Part shown: positions 1 through 9,915 of the stretch, one piece after another
How the letters are laid out: every line of letters starts with the position of its first letter
Position numbering within the stretch: the first letter of the stretch is position 1
Source of the DNA: Shewanella electrica
GTDB taxonomy: Bacteria > Pseudomonadota > Gammaproteobacteria > Enterobacterales > Shewanellaceae
Reading direction: 5' to 3'
Length of the DNA stretch: 64,000 nucleotides
NCBI RefSeq assembly: GCF_022321485.1
Contig: NZ_JAKOGG010000013.1
Location: forward strand, 37,367 to 101,366
Notes under the pieces: model-generated
What the model was told of the DNA's origin: nothing
The model's database searches: none
What the model saw: only the letters and a program-made list of their open reading frames with translations
Program-made: the position numbers and the translations under genes

Positions 1-530
1 GAGGGATGGTTATGGCAAGCTATCACGGCACCAGCCTGTTTTTCCAAAGCAAGACGGACAACTTCTCGTGGATACACAGATGCGGCATCTAATGTCCCAC
101 GAAATAATTCTACGAACTGAATCACCCTGTGCTGACTGTCCAGCAATAACATTGCAAACACTTCATATGCACGGTCGGACAATTGTCTCATTAAATAGTC
201 ACGAGTTAAATCAGGATTTGTCAAAACCGTGCCTCTTTGTAGCTTTTCGCGTGAAATTCTGCGCGAAATTTCAGCAGCTGATTGCAATTGGGCAAATTTC
301 ACTGGACCAAGACCGGGAATTCGACGGATTTGTTGCAGCGGTGCCGACAAAATTTGTCGCAGCGAACCAAACTCCGCTAACAAAGTTCGCCCCAACTCGA
401 CCGCATCTTGTCCCGGCAACCCATTACGCAGCAATACGGCGATAAGTTCCGCATCACTTAATGTTTCCGCGCCGCTACGCAGTAGTTTTTCTCGTGGTCC
501 TTCACCGTTTGGCCAATCTTTTATTGCCAT
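1..530 (-). CDS. radC: RadC family protein (JAB/MPN domain), 3' end outside window
   Basis: Reverse-strand reading from ATG at 530 gives MAIKDWPNGEGPREKLL, a typical RadC start. About 176 codons are visible. An N-terminal helix-hairpin-helix part contains the motif IPGLGPVKFAQL; the JAB metalloprotease-like domain follows. The frame leaves the window at CHNHPS, the beginning of the family's HxHPSG metal-binding motif. Despite the name, RadC has no proven DNA repair role; its cellular function is uncertain. It is divergent from coaBC, the usual arrangement in gammaproteobacteria. The C-terminal portion lies beyond base 1, so intactness cannot be judged. Confidence 0.93.
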   Translation of the reverse strand, partial: MAIKDWPNGEGPREKLLRSGAETLSDAELIAVLLRNGLPGQDAVELGRTLLAEFGSLRQILSAPLQQIRRIPGLGPVKFAQLQSAAEISRRISREKLQRGTVLTNPDLTRDYLMRQLSDRAYEVFAMLLLDSQHRVIQFVELFRGTLDAASVYPREVVRLALEKQAGAVIACHNHP

Positions 531-717
531 ATGCGACTCCTTTCGCGATTTACTGCCAGATGTATCAAGGTGCGCTAACCTGCTGCGGATTTGCGACCGA
601 TCACGCGCTCACCTTGCAAGTAGTGAGTATGCCCGATAATTTGCTGTGTGTACTCTGCCCTGATGTTACTGCTTTATGTTAAGGTTAGCGCTTACTTCCT
701 AGTGCAATTTATAAGCT

Positions 718-1932
718 ATGAGCCTAACAAATCAAAAGATACTGCTGGGGATCGGCGGTGGCATTGCCGCCTACAAATGCGCCGAATTGGTCAGACGCTT
801 AAAAGACCGCGGCGCAGAAGTCCGCGTGGTGATGAGCCAAAGCGCGAAAGAATTTATTACGCCGCTGACCATGCAAGCGGTTTCCGGCCATCCCGTGGCG
901 TCTGAACTGCTTGATCCGGCCGCAGAAGCGGGCATGAGCCATATTGAACTTGGCCGTTGGGCCGATCTGTTTATCATCGCCCCCGCAACTGCCAATGTCA
1001 TCGCCAGAATGCGTAGCGGCATGGCTGACGAGTTGCTCACCACACTCGCCCTTGCCAGCAACGCGCCCATTGCGGTGTGCCCGGCCATGAATCAACAGAT
1101 GTATTTGAACGCCGCGACTCAGGAAAATATTGCGGTGCTCGGCCAACGTGGTATCCACATTTGGGGCCCAGCCAGTGGCAGCCAAGCTTGTGGCGAAGTC
1201 GGCCCCGGCCGCATGCTGCAGCCAGATGATATTGTCGAGTTAGCCGAGCAGTTTTTTGAAGCGCCAATTCTTGCCGGCAAAAAGCTACTGCTCACCGCCG
1301 GACCAACCCGCGAAGCGCTCGATCCTGTGCGTTATATTTCCAACCACAGCTCCGGCAAAATGGGCTTTGCCATTGCCGCTGCTGCTGCCGCTATGGGCGC
1401 TGAAGTCACGTTAGTCTGTGGCCCGGTGAATCTGACCACGCCAGCTGGCGTCAAACGGATAGATGTAGAATCAGCGCAGCAGATGTTTGACGCCGTGATG
1501 CAACACGTCAATCAACAAGATATTTTTATCGGCTGCGCCGCGGTGGCCGATTATCGCGCGGCTACCGCCGCCGAGCAGAAGCTGAAAAAGACCTCAGCCG
1601 AGCAAACGCTGCAACTCACCTTAGTGCAAAACCCCGATATTCTCGCCAGCGTCGCAGCGCTTGATGTAAGGCCGTACACTGTGGGTTTCGCCGCTGAAAC
1701 ACAAAACGTTGCACAATATGCCAAACAAAAACTTGCCCGTAAAAATCTCGACATGATTGCGGCAAATGACGTTTCAAAGCAAGGACTTGGGTTCAATTCA
1801 GATAACAATGCGCTGCAGGTATTTACAAAATCGGACTGTGAAGAATTGCCAGCAACCGATAAACTAGCGCTCGCAAAACAATTATTAAAACTTATCGCTG
1901 ATAAAATAAATCACCATGAAAACTCCAATTGA
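718..1932 (+). CDS. coaBC: Bifunctional phosphopantothenoylcysteine decarboxylase / phosphopantothenate-cysteine ligase
   Basis: Carries out the second and third steps of coenzyme A synthesis: cysteine is ligated to 4'-phosphopantothenate using CTP (CoaB half) and the product is decarboxylated on FMN (CoaC half). The 404-aa protein has the flavoprotein N-terminus [10 protein letters not shown], His75, PAMNQQMY (about 122-129) and Cys158 in the [10 protein letters not shown] loop, matching the catalytic residues of E. coli Dfp. The CoaB domain starts near 190 with [10 protein letters not shown] and has KLKKT further on. It overlaps dut by 17 bp, pointing to translational coupling. The pathway's first enzyme, coaA, is also in this window at 60461. 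Confidence 0.97.
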   Translation: MSLTNQKILLGIGGGIAAYKCAELVRRLKDRGAEVRVVMSQSAKEFITPLTMQAVSGHPVASELLDPAAEAGMSHIELGRWADLFIIAPATANVIARMRSGMADELLTTLALASNAPIAVCPAMNQQMYLNAATQENIAVLGQRGIHIWGPASGSQACGEVGPGRMLQPDDIVELAEQFFEAPILAGKKLLLTAGPTREALDPVRYISNHSSGKMGFAIAAAAAAMGAEVTLVCGPVNLTTPAGVKRIDVESAQQMFDAVMQHVNQQDIFIGCAAVADYRAATAAEQKLKKTSAEQTLQLTLVQNPDILASVAALDVRPYTVGFAAETQNVAQYAKQKLARKNLDMIAANDVSKQGLGFNSDNNALQVFTKSDCEELPATDKLALAKQLLKLIADKINHHENSN

Positions 1933-2377
1933 AGTCAAAATTCTCGACCGCCGTATTGGCGACGAGTTTCCCTTGCCTGCTTACGCGACTAGCGGCAGTG
2001 CCGGCATGGATTTACGCGCGATGATTGATGACGCATCACTCACCGTTGCTCCGGGGCAAACCATCCTTATTCCTACTGGAATCGCCATTCACGTGGCCGA
2101 TCCATCACTGGCGGCGGTTATTCTGCCGCGCTCTGGCTTAGGCCACAAAAACGGCATCGTGCTGGGTAACTTAGTTGGCTTGATCGACTCCGACTATCAA
2201 GGCCCGCTGATGGTGTCGTGCTGGAACCGCAGCAGCGAGCCATTTACGCTCAACGCTGGTGACCGTCTGGCGCAACTGGTGTTTGTTCCTGTTGTACAAG
2301 CACAATTTAATGTGGTGGAAGAGTTTGATTCCAGCGAGCGTGGTGAAGGTGGTTTTGGCCATTCAGGCACGCGCTAA
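1916..2377 (+). CDS. dut: dUTP diphosphatase
   Basis: Hydrolyses dUTP to dUMP and pyrophosphate, keeping uracil out of DNA and feeding thymidylate synthesis. The 153-aa length is normal for the trimeric family. The conserved motifs appear in order: SAGMDLRA (motif 1), [11 protein letters not shown] (2), [10 protein letters not shown] (3), GDRLAQLVF (4) and the C-terminal [10 protein letters not shown] (5). The ATG lies inside the last codons of coaBC. It is followed 15 bp later by slmA, giving a coaBC-dut-slmA cluster as in E. coli. Confidence 0.97.
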   Translation: MKTPIEVKILDRRIGDEFPLPAYATSGSAGMDLRAMIDDASLTVAPGQTILIPTGIAIHVADPSLAAVILPRSGLGHKNGIVLGNLVGLIDSDYQGPLMVSCWNRSSEPFTLNAGDRLAQLVFVPVVQAQFNVVEEFDSSERGEGGFGHSGTR

Positions 2378-2392
2378 TTAGGTGTAAGCAGT

Positions 2393-2986
2393 ATGGCCAC
2401 AAAAGAAAAATTTAATCGGCGTGAGCACATTTTGCAGTGTCTCGCGCAGATGCTGGAGACCAACCCCGGACAACGTATCACTACTGCCAAACTGGCATCC
2501 GAAGTTGGCGTTTCTGAAGCGGCGCTTTACCGCCATTTTCCTAGCAAGACCCGCATGTACGAAGGGCTGATCGAGTTTATCGAAGAGTCACTGCTGACGC
2601 GCATCAATCTCATCATGGCGGAAGAGAAAGACACCATGCGCCGTTGTCAGTTGATGTTGCATCTGCTGTTGGTATTTGCCGAGAAAAATCCCGGCATCTC
2701 ACGCCTGTTAAACGGCGATGCCCTGCTAGGCGAACACGAGCGATTACGCGACCGTATCAATCAACTGTTTGCCAAGGTTGAAACGCATCTGAAGCAGATC
2801 CTCCGCGAAAAATCACTGCGCGAAGGACAGAAGTTCCACTTAGATGAAGCGATTCTGGCCAACATGCTGCTTGCCATTGCTGAAGGCCACATCGCCCAGT
2901 TTGTGCGTAGTGAGTTTAAAGTGAAACCCACCAGCCACTTTGATGCACAATGGCAGTTTATTCAAAATCAACTGCTGCAGAGCTGA
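2393..2986 (+). CDS. slmA: Nucleoid occlusion factor SlmA (TetR family)
   Basis: DNA-bound inhibitor of FtsZ assembly that stops division septa from closing over the nucleoid. The 197-aa product starts [18 protein letters not shown] and has the TetR-type helix-turn-helix (about 28-52: [21 protein letters not shown]). Length and sequence fit SlmA rather than a drug-responsive TetR regulator, and the position directly after coaBC-dut is the conserved slmA locus. Likely cotranscribed with dut. Confidence 0.95.
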   Translation: MATKEKFNRREHILQCLAQMLETNPGQRITTAKLASEVGVSEAALYRHFPSKTRMYEGLIEFIEESLLTRINLIMAEEKDTMRRCQLMLHLLLVFAEKNPGISRLLNGDALLGEHERLRDRINQLFAKVETHLKQILREKSLREGQKFHLDEAILANMLLAIAEGHIAQFVRSEFKVKPTSHFDAQWQFIQNQLLQS

Positions 2987-3000
2987 TGGACGAAAGAAGG

Positions 3001-3035
3001 ACGAACATATCCATTGGCGATGTGTTCGTGCTTTT
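3001..3035 (+). terminator. Probable terminator after slmA
   Basis: Inverted repeat ACGAACA (3001-3007) / TGTTCGT (3023-3029) followed by GCTTTTC, 15 bp after the slmA stop. The T tract is short, so the call is moderate. Confidence 0.5.
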
Positions 3036-3149
3036 CACATTCCTCAAAAGCGCAATACTTGCCGTCATCCCCTCCCAAACCGCCACATCAGCAGCTGACA
3101 GTTTATAATTTCACTTGTTAATCTGAGAGTTACATCAAGTTTGCTGCTG

Positions 3150-3231
3150 TTCAACTTGTTGCCATTGTGCTTACAATAAGCCGTCCATCGGCAACGGATG
3201 TTTACGGAATGTATGCCGATGGTTTTTACAG
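3150..3231 (+). promoter_or_regulatory. Candidate promoter and leader hairpin of the S9 peptidase gene
   Basis: A plausible promoter TTCAAC (3150-3155), 16-bp spacer, TACAAT (3172-3177) would start transcription near 3184. Directly after this lies a 9-bp perfect inverted repeat, CCATCGGCA (3185-3193) / TGCCGATGG (3214-3222), followed by TTTTTAC. This is terminator-shaped and ends about 12 bp before the likely ribosome binding site at 3230. It could act as an attenuator or a 5' stabilising stem. Confidence 0.4.
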
Positions 3232-3241
3232 GGATGCATAC

Positions 3242-5194
3242 ATGAGAAACACCACACTATTCGCGCTATTTCTGCTGTTCAGTTCCACCTGCGTTTGGGC
3301 CCAAACACCCGCCGAATTATTTAGTGAAGGCAGCCAATATTCCGCCATGAAGATCTCTCCCGGCGGCGATTACATCAGCGTAAAAATGAAAGATAAAGAT
3401 GGCTTACAGAAGCTGGCTATCTTTAGCACTGAAAACATGAAACCTAAACACGTGGTGTTCTTTGCAGGTAATGCGCAAGTAGGTGACTATGCGTGGGTCA
3501 ATGATGAGCGCGTTGTGGTTACCAAGGAATACTTAAAAGGCTGGAGCGATTCGCCGCTGTACTACGGTGAAATCATGGCCGTAAACGCCGACGGCAGCAA
3601 GCCCACCTATCTCGTTGGTTATCAAGGCAGTGTAGCCTCAATCGGCACTCGAATTAAAACCCATGAAACTGAATTGCGGGCCACTTCGAGCATTTTAGAT
3701 CCGCTCAGAAATGATGCGGATAACATGCTGATCGATGCCTTACCTTGGTCAGGTAGCACACGACTGGATTATGATCGTCGCCATGATGTCTATAAAGTCA
3801 ACGTATATACTGGCGCCCGGACCAAGTTACTCACAACGCCAATCGCTTTGCCCAAATACATTGTGGATGACAGTGGTGATATTCGCTTTATCGGTGGTAC
3901 TGATCGTAACAATGAAGATCATATTTTCATGCGCAAAGGCGAGGACTGGGTCAATCTAGAAAAACTCGGGCTAGCTGGCTTTAGCCCTATTTCACTCACC
4001 ACCGATCCCAATGTTATTTATGCCACGGAAGCAGAAAACGGCGAACCGACATCAGTTTATCAAGTCAATGTGACTAATGGTGAAAAGCAGCTGGTGGTAA
4101 ATGATGCAAAAGTTTCTCCATCGCATTTTTGGATTAATCAGCAAACCAAGTCGCTATTTGCGGTGGAATTCGAGCCGGGTTATCCCTACTACGCCTTTGT
4201 AAATATGGAAGATCCCCGTACCAAACAGCTGAAAGATTTGTTGCAAAGTCTTGCAGGCTACCAAGTACGCATCGTCAGTGAAACACGCGATGCTAGCAAA
4301 CTGATTATTGTCGCATTCGATAGTTTCACACCGGGGCGTTACTACCTCTACGATATCACTCACAACACGCTAAAATTGCTCGCAGATGCGCAGGCAAATA
4401 TCAATCCAAACAAAATGGCGGAAGTGAAACCGATTAAAATCACCGCGAGAGACGGTATTGAATTACAGGGTTTTCTCACTTTGCCCGAAGGCAAAGAAGC
4501 CAAAAACTTGCCGCTGATTGTTAATCCGCATGGCGGTCCACACGGGATACGGGACTATTGGCAATTTGATAGTCAAAACCAATTTTTGGCCTCACTTGGC
4601 TACGCGGTGCTACAAGTCAACTACCGCGGCTCAGGCGGTTATGGTGAAGCGTTTGAGCGGGCAGGTTATCGCAAGTGGGGGAGCGATATTCAACACGATA
4701 TTATTGACGCCACTAAAGCGATGATCGACCAAGGTTTTGCCAACAAAGATAAAATCTGCATTGTCGGAGGTAGCTTTGGTGGTTACTCTGCGCTGATGAG
4801 TGCCGAGTTAGCGCCGGATTTATTCCAATGCGCTGTTGGCATCGCTGGCGTTTATGATCTCAAGATGATGTTCGAAGAAGGCGACGTCCAACGCTACGAT
4901 TACGGCAATGCTTATCTTCATACCGTGTTAGGCGATGACAAAGCGCTACTTGATGCGATGTCGCCCAGCAAACATGTTAATCAACTCAAGGCAAAGCTGA
5001 TGTTGGTTCACGGTGGCAATGATGAACGTGCACCTATCGATCAACTGGAAGCGCTAACCGATGCCTTGGACGACATTAAATATCCATATCAAACACTTAT
5101 CATGGATGATGAAGGCCACGGCTTTTACGATAATAAACACCGAGCACAGATGTATCAGCAGATGGCAGACTTTCTGCAACAAAGCTTGCAGTAA
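3242..5194 (+). CDS. Secreted prolyl oligopeptidase-family (S9) serine peptidase
   Basis: An S9 peptidase of about 650 residues. I chose ATG 3242 because it is preceded by CAGGGA and begins a clear signal peptide, MRNTTLFALFLLFSSTCVWAQ, with cleavage near A/Q; the frame is also open upstream to 3167, but that part has no signal sequence. The middle forms a probable beta-propeller. The C-terminal alpha/beta hydrolase domain has NPHGGPHG (oxyanion region), the nucleophile in GGSFGGYSA, the acid in GGNDERAP and the histidine in DEGHGFY. It probably cleaves peptides in the periplasm or outside the cell; the substrate cannot be inferred. It stands alone, with its own terminator. Confidence 0.9.
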   Translation: MRNTTLFALFLLFSSTCVWAQTPAELFSEGSQYSAMKISPGGDYISVKMKDKDGLQKLAIFSTENMKPKHVVFFAGNAQVGDYAWVNDERVVVTKEYLKGWSDSPLYYGEIMAVNADGSKPTYLVGYQGSVASIGTRIKTHETELRATSSILDPLRNDADNMLIDALPWSGSTRLDYDRRHDVYKVNVYTGARTKLLTTPIALPKYIVDDSGDIRFIGGTDRNNEDHIFMRKGEDWVNLEKLGLAGFSPISLTTDPNVIYATEAENGEPTSVYQVNVTNGEKQLVVNDAKVSPSHFWINQQTKSLFAVEFEPGYPYYAFVNMEDPRTKQLKDLLQSLAGYQVRIVSETRDASKLIIVAFDSFTPGRYYLYDITHNTLKLLADAQANINPNKMAEVKPIKITARDGIELQGFLTLPEGKEAKNLPLIVNPHGGPHGIRDYWQFDSQNQFLASLGYAVLQVNYRGSGGYGEAFERAGYRKWGSDIQHDIIDATKAMIDQGFANKDKICIVGGSFGGYSALMSAELAPDLFQCAVGIAGVYDLKMMFEEGDVQRYDYGNAYLHTVLGDDKALLDAMSPSKHVNQLKAKLMLVHGGNDERAPIDQLEALTDALDDIKYPYQTLIMDDEGHGFYDNKHRAQMYQQMADFLQQSLQ

Positions 5195-5213
5195 CGGATT
5201 TATCGATAACTAT

Positions 5214-5240
5214 AACCGCCAAATTTGGCGGTTATTTTTT
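5214..5240 (+). terminator. Rho-independent terminator of the S9 peptidase gene
   Basis: AACCGCC (5214-5220) AAATTT GGCGGTT (5227-5233) then ATTTTTT. Confidence 0.85.
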
Positions 5241-5356
5241 GTCTTTTTTATGTGAATTTACCCGGTTTCGCGCTATGCTTCGCCCCCCGTATATAATGTG
5301 AGTATCGTCACAAGCTGATACAGCATTTGGGGATGTTAGCCCGAAGGAGATTATCG

Positions 5357-6007
5357 ATGTCATCATTAAGTGAAGCAGCCATTACCGTACGCTCAGCGTT
5401 AGAAGAGCGCGGTCTAGAAACGCCGATGGTGCCGTGCGAACTTAGCCCAGAAGAACGTAAGCGCAAGATTGAAGGGCATATGCGTGAAATCCTGCAGCTA
5501 ATGTCATTAGATTTAACCGATGACAGCCTTGCCGACACGCCAAAACGCATCGCCAAAATGTACGTTGATGAAATTTTCTCGGGGTTGGATTACGCCAACT
5601 TCCCTAAAATCACCGTCATTGAAAACAAAATGGGCTTTGATGAGATGGTGCGCGTGCAGGACATCAGTCTGACCAGTACCTGTGAGCACCATTTGGTGAC
5701 CATTGATGGCACAGCCACCATTGCTTACTTGCCGCGTAAGAAGATTATCGGCCTGTCGAAGATCAACCGCATCGTGCGTTTCTTCGCCCAGCGTCCCCAA
5801 GTGCAAGAACGTTTGACCCAACAAGTGTTAGTCGCCTTGCAAGCACTGCTGGAAACCAAAGACGTGGCGGTGAAAATGGACGCGGTGCATTACTGTGTGA
5901 AATCCCGCGGCGTGATGGATTCCACCAGCTCAACCACCACTACAGCGCTTGGTGGGATTTTCAAATCTAACCCGGCCACCCGTGCGGAGTTTTTGCATCA
6001 GGTTTAG
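5357..6007 (+). CDS. folE: GTP cyclohydrolase I, FolE type
   Basis: Converts GTP to 7,8-dihydroneopterin triphosphate, the first step of folate synthesis. The start is placed at ATG 5357 because AAGGAG lies at 5343-5348; an upstream in-frame ATG at 5327 adds an unrelated arginine-rich leader. The 216-aa product has the zinc ligands Cys and His in [12 protein letters not shown] and the second Cys in VHYCVKSRG, plus the family's C-terminal catalytic segment. A possible -10 TATAAT is at 5292-5297, but no convincing -35 is seen. The gene is convergent with pyrE across a shared terminator. Confidence 0.96.
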   Translation: MSSLSEAAITVRSALEERGLETPMVPCELSPEERKRKIEGHMREILQLMSLDLTDDSLADTPKRIAKMYVDEIFSGLDYANFPKITVIENKMGFDEMVRVQDISLTSTCEHHLVTIDGTATIAYLPRKKIIGLSKINRIVRFFAQRPQVQERLTQQVLVALQALLETKDVAVKMDAVHYCVKSRGVMDSTSSTTTTALGGIFKSNPATRAEFLHQV

Positions 6008-6041
6008 TTCGCTGCTTTAGCGAGCACTTTATCGCACCGAC

Positions 6042-6083
6042 AAAAAAGCCTGACTGCTGTATTAAACATGCGTCAGGCTTTTT
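6042..6083. terminator. Bidirectional terminator between folE and pyrE
   Basis: AAAAAAGCCTGAC (from 6042) and GTCAGGCTTTTT (6072-6083) form a stem with A and T tracts on both sides, able to serve both convergent genes. Confidence 0.85.
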
Positions 6084-6109
6084 GCTCTCTTAGAGGTGCA
6101 ACCGGCTAA

Positions 6110-6751
6110 TTAAATACCGTATTGCTCGCGATATGCTGTTACTGCGGCCAATTCAGTTTCTTTACCTGCGGTTTGCTCCAGATAAGCCACCAAATCCGCT
6201 AGCTTGATGATAGAAACCACTTCACAGCCAAAGTCACGTTCCACTTCTTGGATCGCCGACAGCTCAGCTTTGCCCTTCTCTTGACGATCCAATGCAATCA
6301 GCACGCCCGCCAGCGTTGCGCCCGCTTGCTGAATGATTTCCATCGATTCACGAATCGCAGTACCAGCAGTGATCACATCATCCACCAGCATAATGCGACC
6401 TTGCAGCTCGCTACCCACCAGAGTGCCACCTTCGCCGTGGTCTTTTTTCTCTTTACGGTTAAAGCAGTAAGGCGTATCAACGTCATGATGATCAGCCAAA
6501 GCAACCGCAGTGGTCGTTGCAATCGGGATCCCTTTGTACGCAGGGCCAAACAGCACATCGTATTGGATACCTGCATCCACTAACGCTGACGCATAAAAAC
6601 GGCCAAGACGCGCCAAATCGCGACCAGTATTAAACAAGCCCGCGTTGAAAAAATAAGGGCTTTTACGGCCAGATTTCAGGGTAAATTCGCCAAAACGCAA
6701 TACATTACGCTCAAGAGCAAATTCAATAAATTCACGTTGGTAAGCTTTCAC
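6110..6751 (-). CDS. pyrE: Orotate phosphoribosyltransferase
   Basis: Transfers the phosphoribosyl group of PRPP to orotate to make OMP in pyrimidine synthesis. The 213-aa length is standard. The PRPP-binding motif [13 protein letters not shown] and the substrate loop [12 protein letters not shown] are intact. It starts 26 bp after the rph stop on the same strand, so rph-pyrE form an operon as in E. coli. Confidence 0.97.
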   Translation of the reverse strand: MKAYQREFIEFALERNVLRFGEFTLKSGRKSPYFFNAGLFNTGRDLARLGRFYASALVDAGIQYDVLFGPAYKGIPIATTTAVALADHHDVDTPYCFNRKEKKDHGEGGTLVGSELQGRIMLVDDVITAGTAIRESMEIIQQAGATLAGVLIALDRQEKGKAELSAIQEVERDFGCEVVSIIKLADLVAYLEQTAGKETELAAVTAYREQYGI

Positions 6752-6777
6752 TATCGCTCCAAATTCAACTTAGCAGA

Positions 6778-7491
6778 TTAACTTAAGGCAGCTTTTTGTA
6801 CGTCGATGATTTCGCGAATGCCGTGCTTCGCCAGCTCCAGCATTGACAGCAACTCTTCGTGGCTAAATGGTTCGCCTTCTGCGGTGCCCTGCACTTCAAT
6901 CATCTTACCGGTTTCAGTCATCACCACGTTCATGTCGGTTTCAGCTGCGCTGTCTTCAACGTATTCCAAATCAGCGATAGGTTCACCGTTGTAAACACCT
7001 ACGCTAACCGCAGCAATCAAGAATTTCAGTGGATTCGCTTTGATAATGCCTTTAGCACGCGCCCAGTTCAACGCATCAGCCAGTGCCACACACGCACCAG
7101 TGATAGAGGCAGTACGCGTACCGCCATCCGCTTGGATAACATCACAGTCGATAACGATAGTGTTTTCACCCAGCAGCTTCATATCAACCGCAGCACGCAG
7201 CGAGCGACCAATCAGACGTTGGATCTCTTGTGTGCGACCAGACTGCTTGCCACGCGCCGCTTCACGATCCATACGGCTATGGGTTGAACGCGGCAACATA
7301 CCGTATTCAGCGGTCACCCAGCCTTGCCCTTGTCCTTTCAAAAAGCGCGGTACGCCTTCAGTAAAACTGGCAGTACACAGCACTTTGGTATCACCAAACT
7401 CAACCAATACTGAACCCTCAGCGTGGGCGGTATATTGGCGAGTAATAGTGACTGGACGAATTTGAGCAGGTGCTCGATTACTAGGGCGCAT
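6778..7491 (-). CDS. rph: Ribonuclease PH
   Basis: Phosphate-dependent 3'-5' exoribonuclease that trims tRNA 3' ends. Start at 7491 ([16 protein letters not shown]), with GGAAG just upstream; a longer frame to 7542 would add 17 residues lacking family similarity. The 237-aa product keeps [20 protein letters not shown] (phosphate-binding arginine region) and the [19 protein letters not shown] core. Full length, so unlike laboratory E. coli K-12 it is not frameshifted. Divergent from yicC. Confidence 0.96.
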   Translation of the reverse strand: MRPSNRAPAQIRPVTITRQYTAHAEGSVLVEFGDTKVLCTASFTEGVPRFLKGQGQGWVTAEYGMLPRSTHSRMDREAARGKQSGRTQEIQRLIGRSLRAAVDMKLLGENTIVIDCDVIQADGGTRTASITGACVALADALNWARAKGIIKANPLKFLIAAVSVGVYNGEPIADLEYVEDSAAETDMNVVMTETGKMIEVQGTAEGEPFSHEELLSMLELAKHGIREIIDVQKAALS

Positions 7492-7633
7492 GGTGACTTC
7501 CTTCAGAAAAAATTTAGCGTGTATTATAGGGCGTACGCCCACTAAGTGCCATGGCAGAGACTATGTTGCTTTAATCACTTCCGCCACGGGTTTATAATCA
7601 CTGATTCAATTTTGCCAGTAACAGGATTTACTT

Positions 7634-8497
7634 ATGATCCATAGCATGACCGCCTATGCCCGCATCGAACATAAAGCCGACTGGGGCACCGCGTCTTGGG
7701 AACTGCGCTCTGTAAACCAACGCTATCTCGAAACCTACTTTCGGCTGCCCGAGCAATTGCGCTTTTTAGAGCCAGCACTGCGCGAGTTACTGCGCAAGCG
7801 TTTAAACCGCGGCAAGGTCGAAGTTGGCCTACGTTATGACCTAGCCAGCACCCAACAAAGTGAGCTAAGTATTAACCAAGATTTAGCCCGCCAACTACTC
7901 AAAGCCGCGCAATGGGTGAAAGATGAAGCCCGCGAAGGCCATCTTAACATCGTTGATGTATTACGCTGGCCAGGTGTTGTGGCTGGTGCCGAACAAGATA
8001 TGGAAGCCGTTGGCAACGAGATGCTGACCGTATTTAACAATGCGCTCGACCAGTTTATTGAAGCCCGCAGCCGCGAAGGCGCCGCTATCACCGACATGCT
8101 CACCACCCGTTTGGATGCTGTTGAAGCACAAATTGCCATCGTGCGTGAACACATGCCAAAAGTCATTGAATGGCAACGTGAAAAACTCACCAACCGCCTC
8201 GCCGAAGTTCAAGGTGAACTCGACCCAGCGCGTGTGGAACAAGAGATGGTATTACAAGCACAAAAGCTTGATGTCGCTGAAGAGATGGACCGTTTAGAAA
8301 CTCACGTCAAAGAAGCCCGTCGCATCATCAAAAAAGGCGGCGCCGAAGGCCGTCGCCTCGACTTTATGATGCAGGAATTCAATCGCGAATCTAACACCCT
8401 CGCCTCAAAATCGATCTCTACTGAGATCACCGCCGCCGCCGTTGAATTAAAAGTACTTATCGAACAGATGCGCGAGCAGATCCAAAACGTCGAGTGA
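7634..8497 (+). CDS. yicC: YicC family endoribonuclease-like protein; island integration target
   Basis: A 287-aa protein with the YicC N-terminus (MIHSMTAYAR, then WELRSVNQRYLE) and the conserved C-terminal segment beginning near RLDFMMQEFNRE. YicC/YloC proteins are reported to have endoribonuclease activity acting on small RNAs in E. coli and B. subtilis. The last 21 bases before the stop are repeated at 27218-27238: this is the attachment core of the island that follows, so the final residues QNVE and the TGA stop are now partly supplied by island DNA. A possible -10 TATAAT is at 7593-7598. Confidence 0.95.
   Translation: MIHSMTAYARIEHKADWGTASWELRSVNQRYLETYFRLPEQLRFLEPALRELLRKRLNRGKVEVGLRYDLASTQQSELSINQDLARQLLKAAQWVKDEAREGHLNIVDVLRWPGVVAGAEQDMEAVGNEMLTVFNNALDQFIEARSREGAAITDMLTTRLDAVEAQIAIVREHMPKVIEWQREKLTNRLAEVQGELDPARVEQEMVLQAQKLDVAEEMDRLETHVKEARRIIKKGGAEGRRLDFMMQEFNRESNTLASKSISTEITAAAVELKVLIEQMREQIQNVE
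8475..8495 (+). repeat. attL: 21-bp attachment core in the 3' end of yicC
   Basis: Bases 8475-8495 (starting AGCAGATCCAAAACG, ending TCGAGT) are identical to 27218-27238 in the same orientation. Bases on either side differ. Together with the integrase at 8692 this marks the left end of a site-specific integration that rebuilds the yicC 3' end. Confidence 0.9.
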
Positions 8498-8535
8498 TGT
8501 TTCCTGGCGTTCGCCCAAGTTCTAAAAACCACCAC

Positions 8536-8562
8536 AAACCCTCGATTTAAGAGGGTTTTTTA
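8536..8562 (+). terminator. Terminator now serving yicC, carried by the island
   Basis: AAACCCTC (8536-8543) GATTTAA GAGGGTTTTTTA. It lies inside the left att site, so it arrived with the island and replaces the native terminator, now at 27248-27274. Confidence 0.8.
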
Positions 8563-8605
8563 TTTACCCCTGTTTATAGTTGTTCGTGACTGTTAAGATA
8601 AAAGC

Positions 8606-8689
8606 GGTTACTAAAACGGTTACTAGACTCTTTAGTAACCACAAAAACACTCCAAAATATCAAAATTAGTAACCACTTTAATCGTAACC
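8606..8689. repeat. Cluster of GGTTACTA repeats upstream of int (probable integrase arm sites)
   Basis: GGTTACTA at 8606-8613 and 8618-8625 (12-bp period), its reverse complement TAGTAACC at 8633-8640 and 8667-8674, and a partial copy CGTAACC at 8683-8689. A matching pair sits at the other end of the island (27128-27147). The location between attL and int suggests arm-type binding by the integrase's N-terminal domain, with possible autoregulation. Confidence 0.65.
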
Positions 8690-8691
8690 AC

Positions 8692-9915
8692 ATGAATGAC
8701 AAACAAATTAAAGCACTTATAAAGTCTGGTGAGATAGTTAGGAAACCCGTCGGGGATGGGCTTTATATCCGTATACAAACGGCAGGTAAGGCATCTTGGG
8801 AAGTGCGCTATACCATTCATGGTAAACGCAAGTTCTATGCACTAGGCCAATACCCACAAGTGAGCCTCGCGGATGCGAAACTTGAAGCCCTGCGTGTGAA
8901 GGTTGAAGCGAAAAACGGCATTGACCCACAGGTAGAAAAACAGAAAAACCAGCGCGCGCCGATCAACACCATCAACGAGTTGTTTGAAGACTGGTATCAA
9001 GATCTTGCCAAGCGTCTCAAGTACCCAAATATTCCCAAGCGCATTTACGAGAAAGAAATTAAACCGCTCATCGGTAAGTATCCTATTGAAGATGTGAGCG
9101 CGAGAGATATCAGGGACATTATTCAGAAAGTCCAACAAAGTAACCGCCCTACCACCGCTAACGATACCTTGATGTACTGCAAGCAGCTATTCAACCATGC
9201 CTGCAAACTCGACCTAGCTAGAAGTAACCCTGCAAGCCCGTTTAATGTAAGTGATGCTGGTGGCATTGAGAAAAGTCGCGAACGCGCATTGAGCCGTGAA
9301 GAAATCGCCAAGCTGTTTACTATCCTGCGCGCTAATCCTGCGGCTTTTACCCGTGACAATTATCTCGCAGTCGCGTTATTGCTAGCCCTTGGTGTACGCA
9401 AAAATGAATTGATCGCGGCGAAATGGGAAGAGTTCGACTTTGAAAAGCAACTTTGGCAATTGTCCACCAGCCGTAGCAAAACAGGTGCCGCGATTACCAT
9501 TCCTCTTGCGGATGCCGTGATTCCTTGGCTAGCAGAACTGAAACAACGGGCCTTTGGCTCCGAGTATCTATTCCCCACTCGCAAAGCTGGTGGCAAGCGG
9601 CCACATATATCCGCCGACACCTTAAATCATGCGCTATCCAAGTTATTTGGTAAGCCACTTAATGGTGGCACGCGTGACTATCAAAATGCGTTCGAAGAAA
9701 CAGGTATCGAACATTTCACCATCCACGATTTACGCCGCAGCTTTCGCAGTTTACTCGCTGAGCTTGGTGTTCCCGGCCATGTGGCCGAACGTTGCCTAAA
9801 CCACAAATTAAAAGGAGTCGAAGGGAGCTACGACCGCTATGACTACCTTGATGAGCGCCGCGACGCGCACAACCTCGTCGCAAACCTTTTAGAGCCAATT
9901 GTTAACGGAAATTAA
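8692..9915 (+). CDS. int: Tyrosine recombinase (integrase) with DUF4102-type arm-binding domain
   Basis: 407 residues. The N-terminal domain (about 1-85; GLYIRIQTAGKASWEVRY, FYALGQYPQVSLADAK) is the arm-DNA-binding fold of P4-type integrases; a SAM-like core-binding domain follows (about 92-180). The catalytic residues are visible: Arg236 in LGVRKNEL, Lys263 in the beta-hairpin, His345 and Arg348 in HDLRRSF, His371 in LNHK, and the nucleophile, probably Tyr380, in GSYDRYDYLDERR. It should catalyse insertion into and excision from the yicC 3' end. The ATG at 8692 follows a run of GGTTACTA motifs without a strong Shine-Dalgarno. Full length and apparently intact. Confidence 0.95.
   Translation: MNDKQIKALIKSGEIVRKPVGDGLYIRIQTAGKASWEVRYTIHGKRKFYALGQYPQVSLADAKLEALRVKVEAKNGIDPQVEKQKNQRAPINTINELFEDWYQDLAKRLKYPNIPKRIYEKEIKPLIGKYPIEDVSARDIRDIIQKVQQSNRPTTANDTLMYCKQLFNHACKLDLARSNPASPFNVSDAGGIEKSRERALSREEIAKLFTILRANPAAFTRDNYLAVALLLALGVRKNELIAAKWEEFDFEKQLWQLSTSRSKTGAAITIPLADAVIPWLAELKQRAFGSEYLFPTRKAGGKRPHISADTLNHALSKLFGKPLNGGTRDYQNAFEETGIEHFTIHDLRRSFRSLLAELGVPGHVAERCLNHKLKGVEGSYDRYDYLDERRDAHNLVANLLEPIVNGN

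Noticed and set aside
229-639. 136-codon plus-strand frame at the window start
   Set aside because: It lies opposite radC, whose minus-strand product matches a known family.
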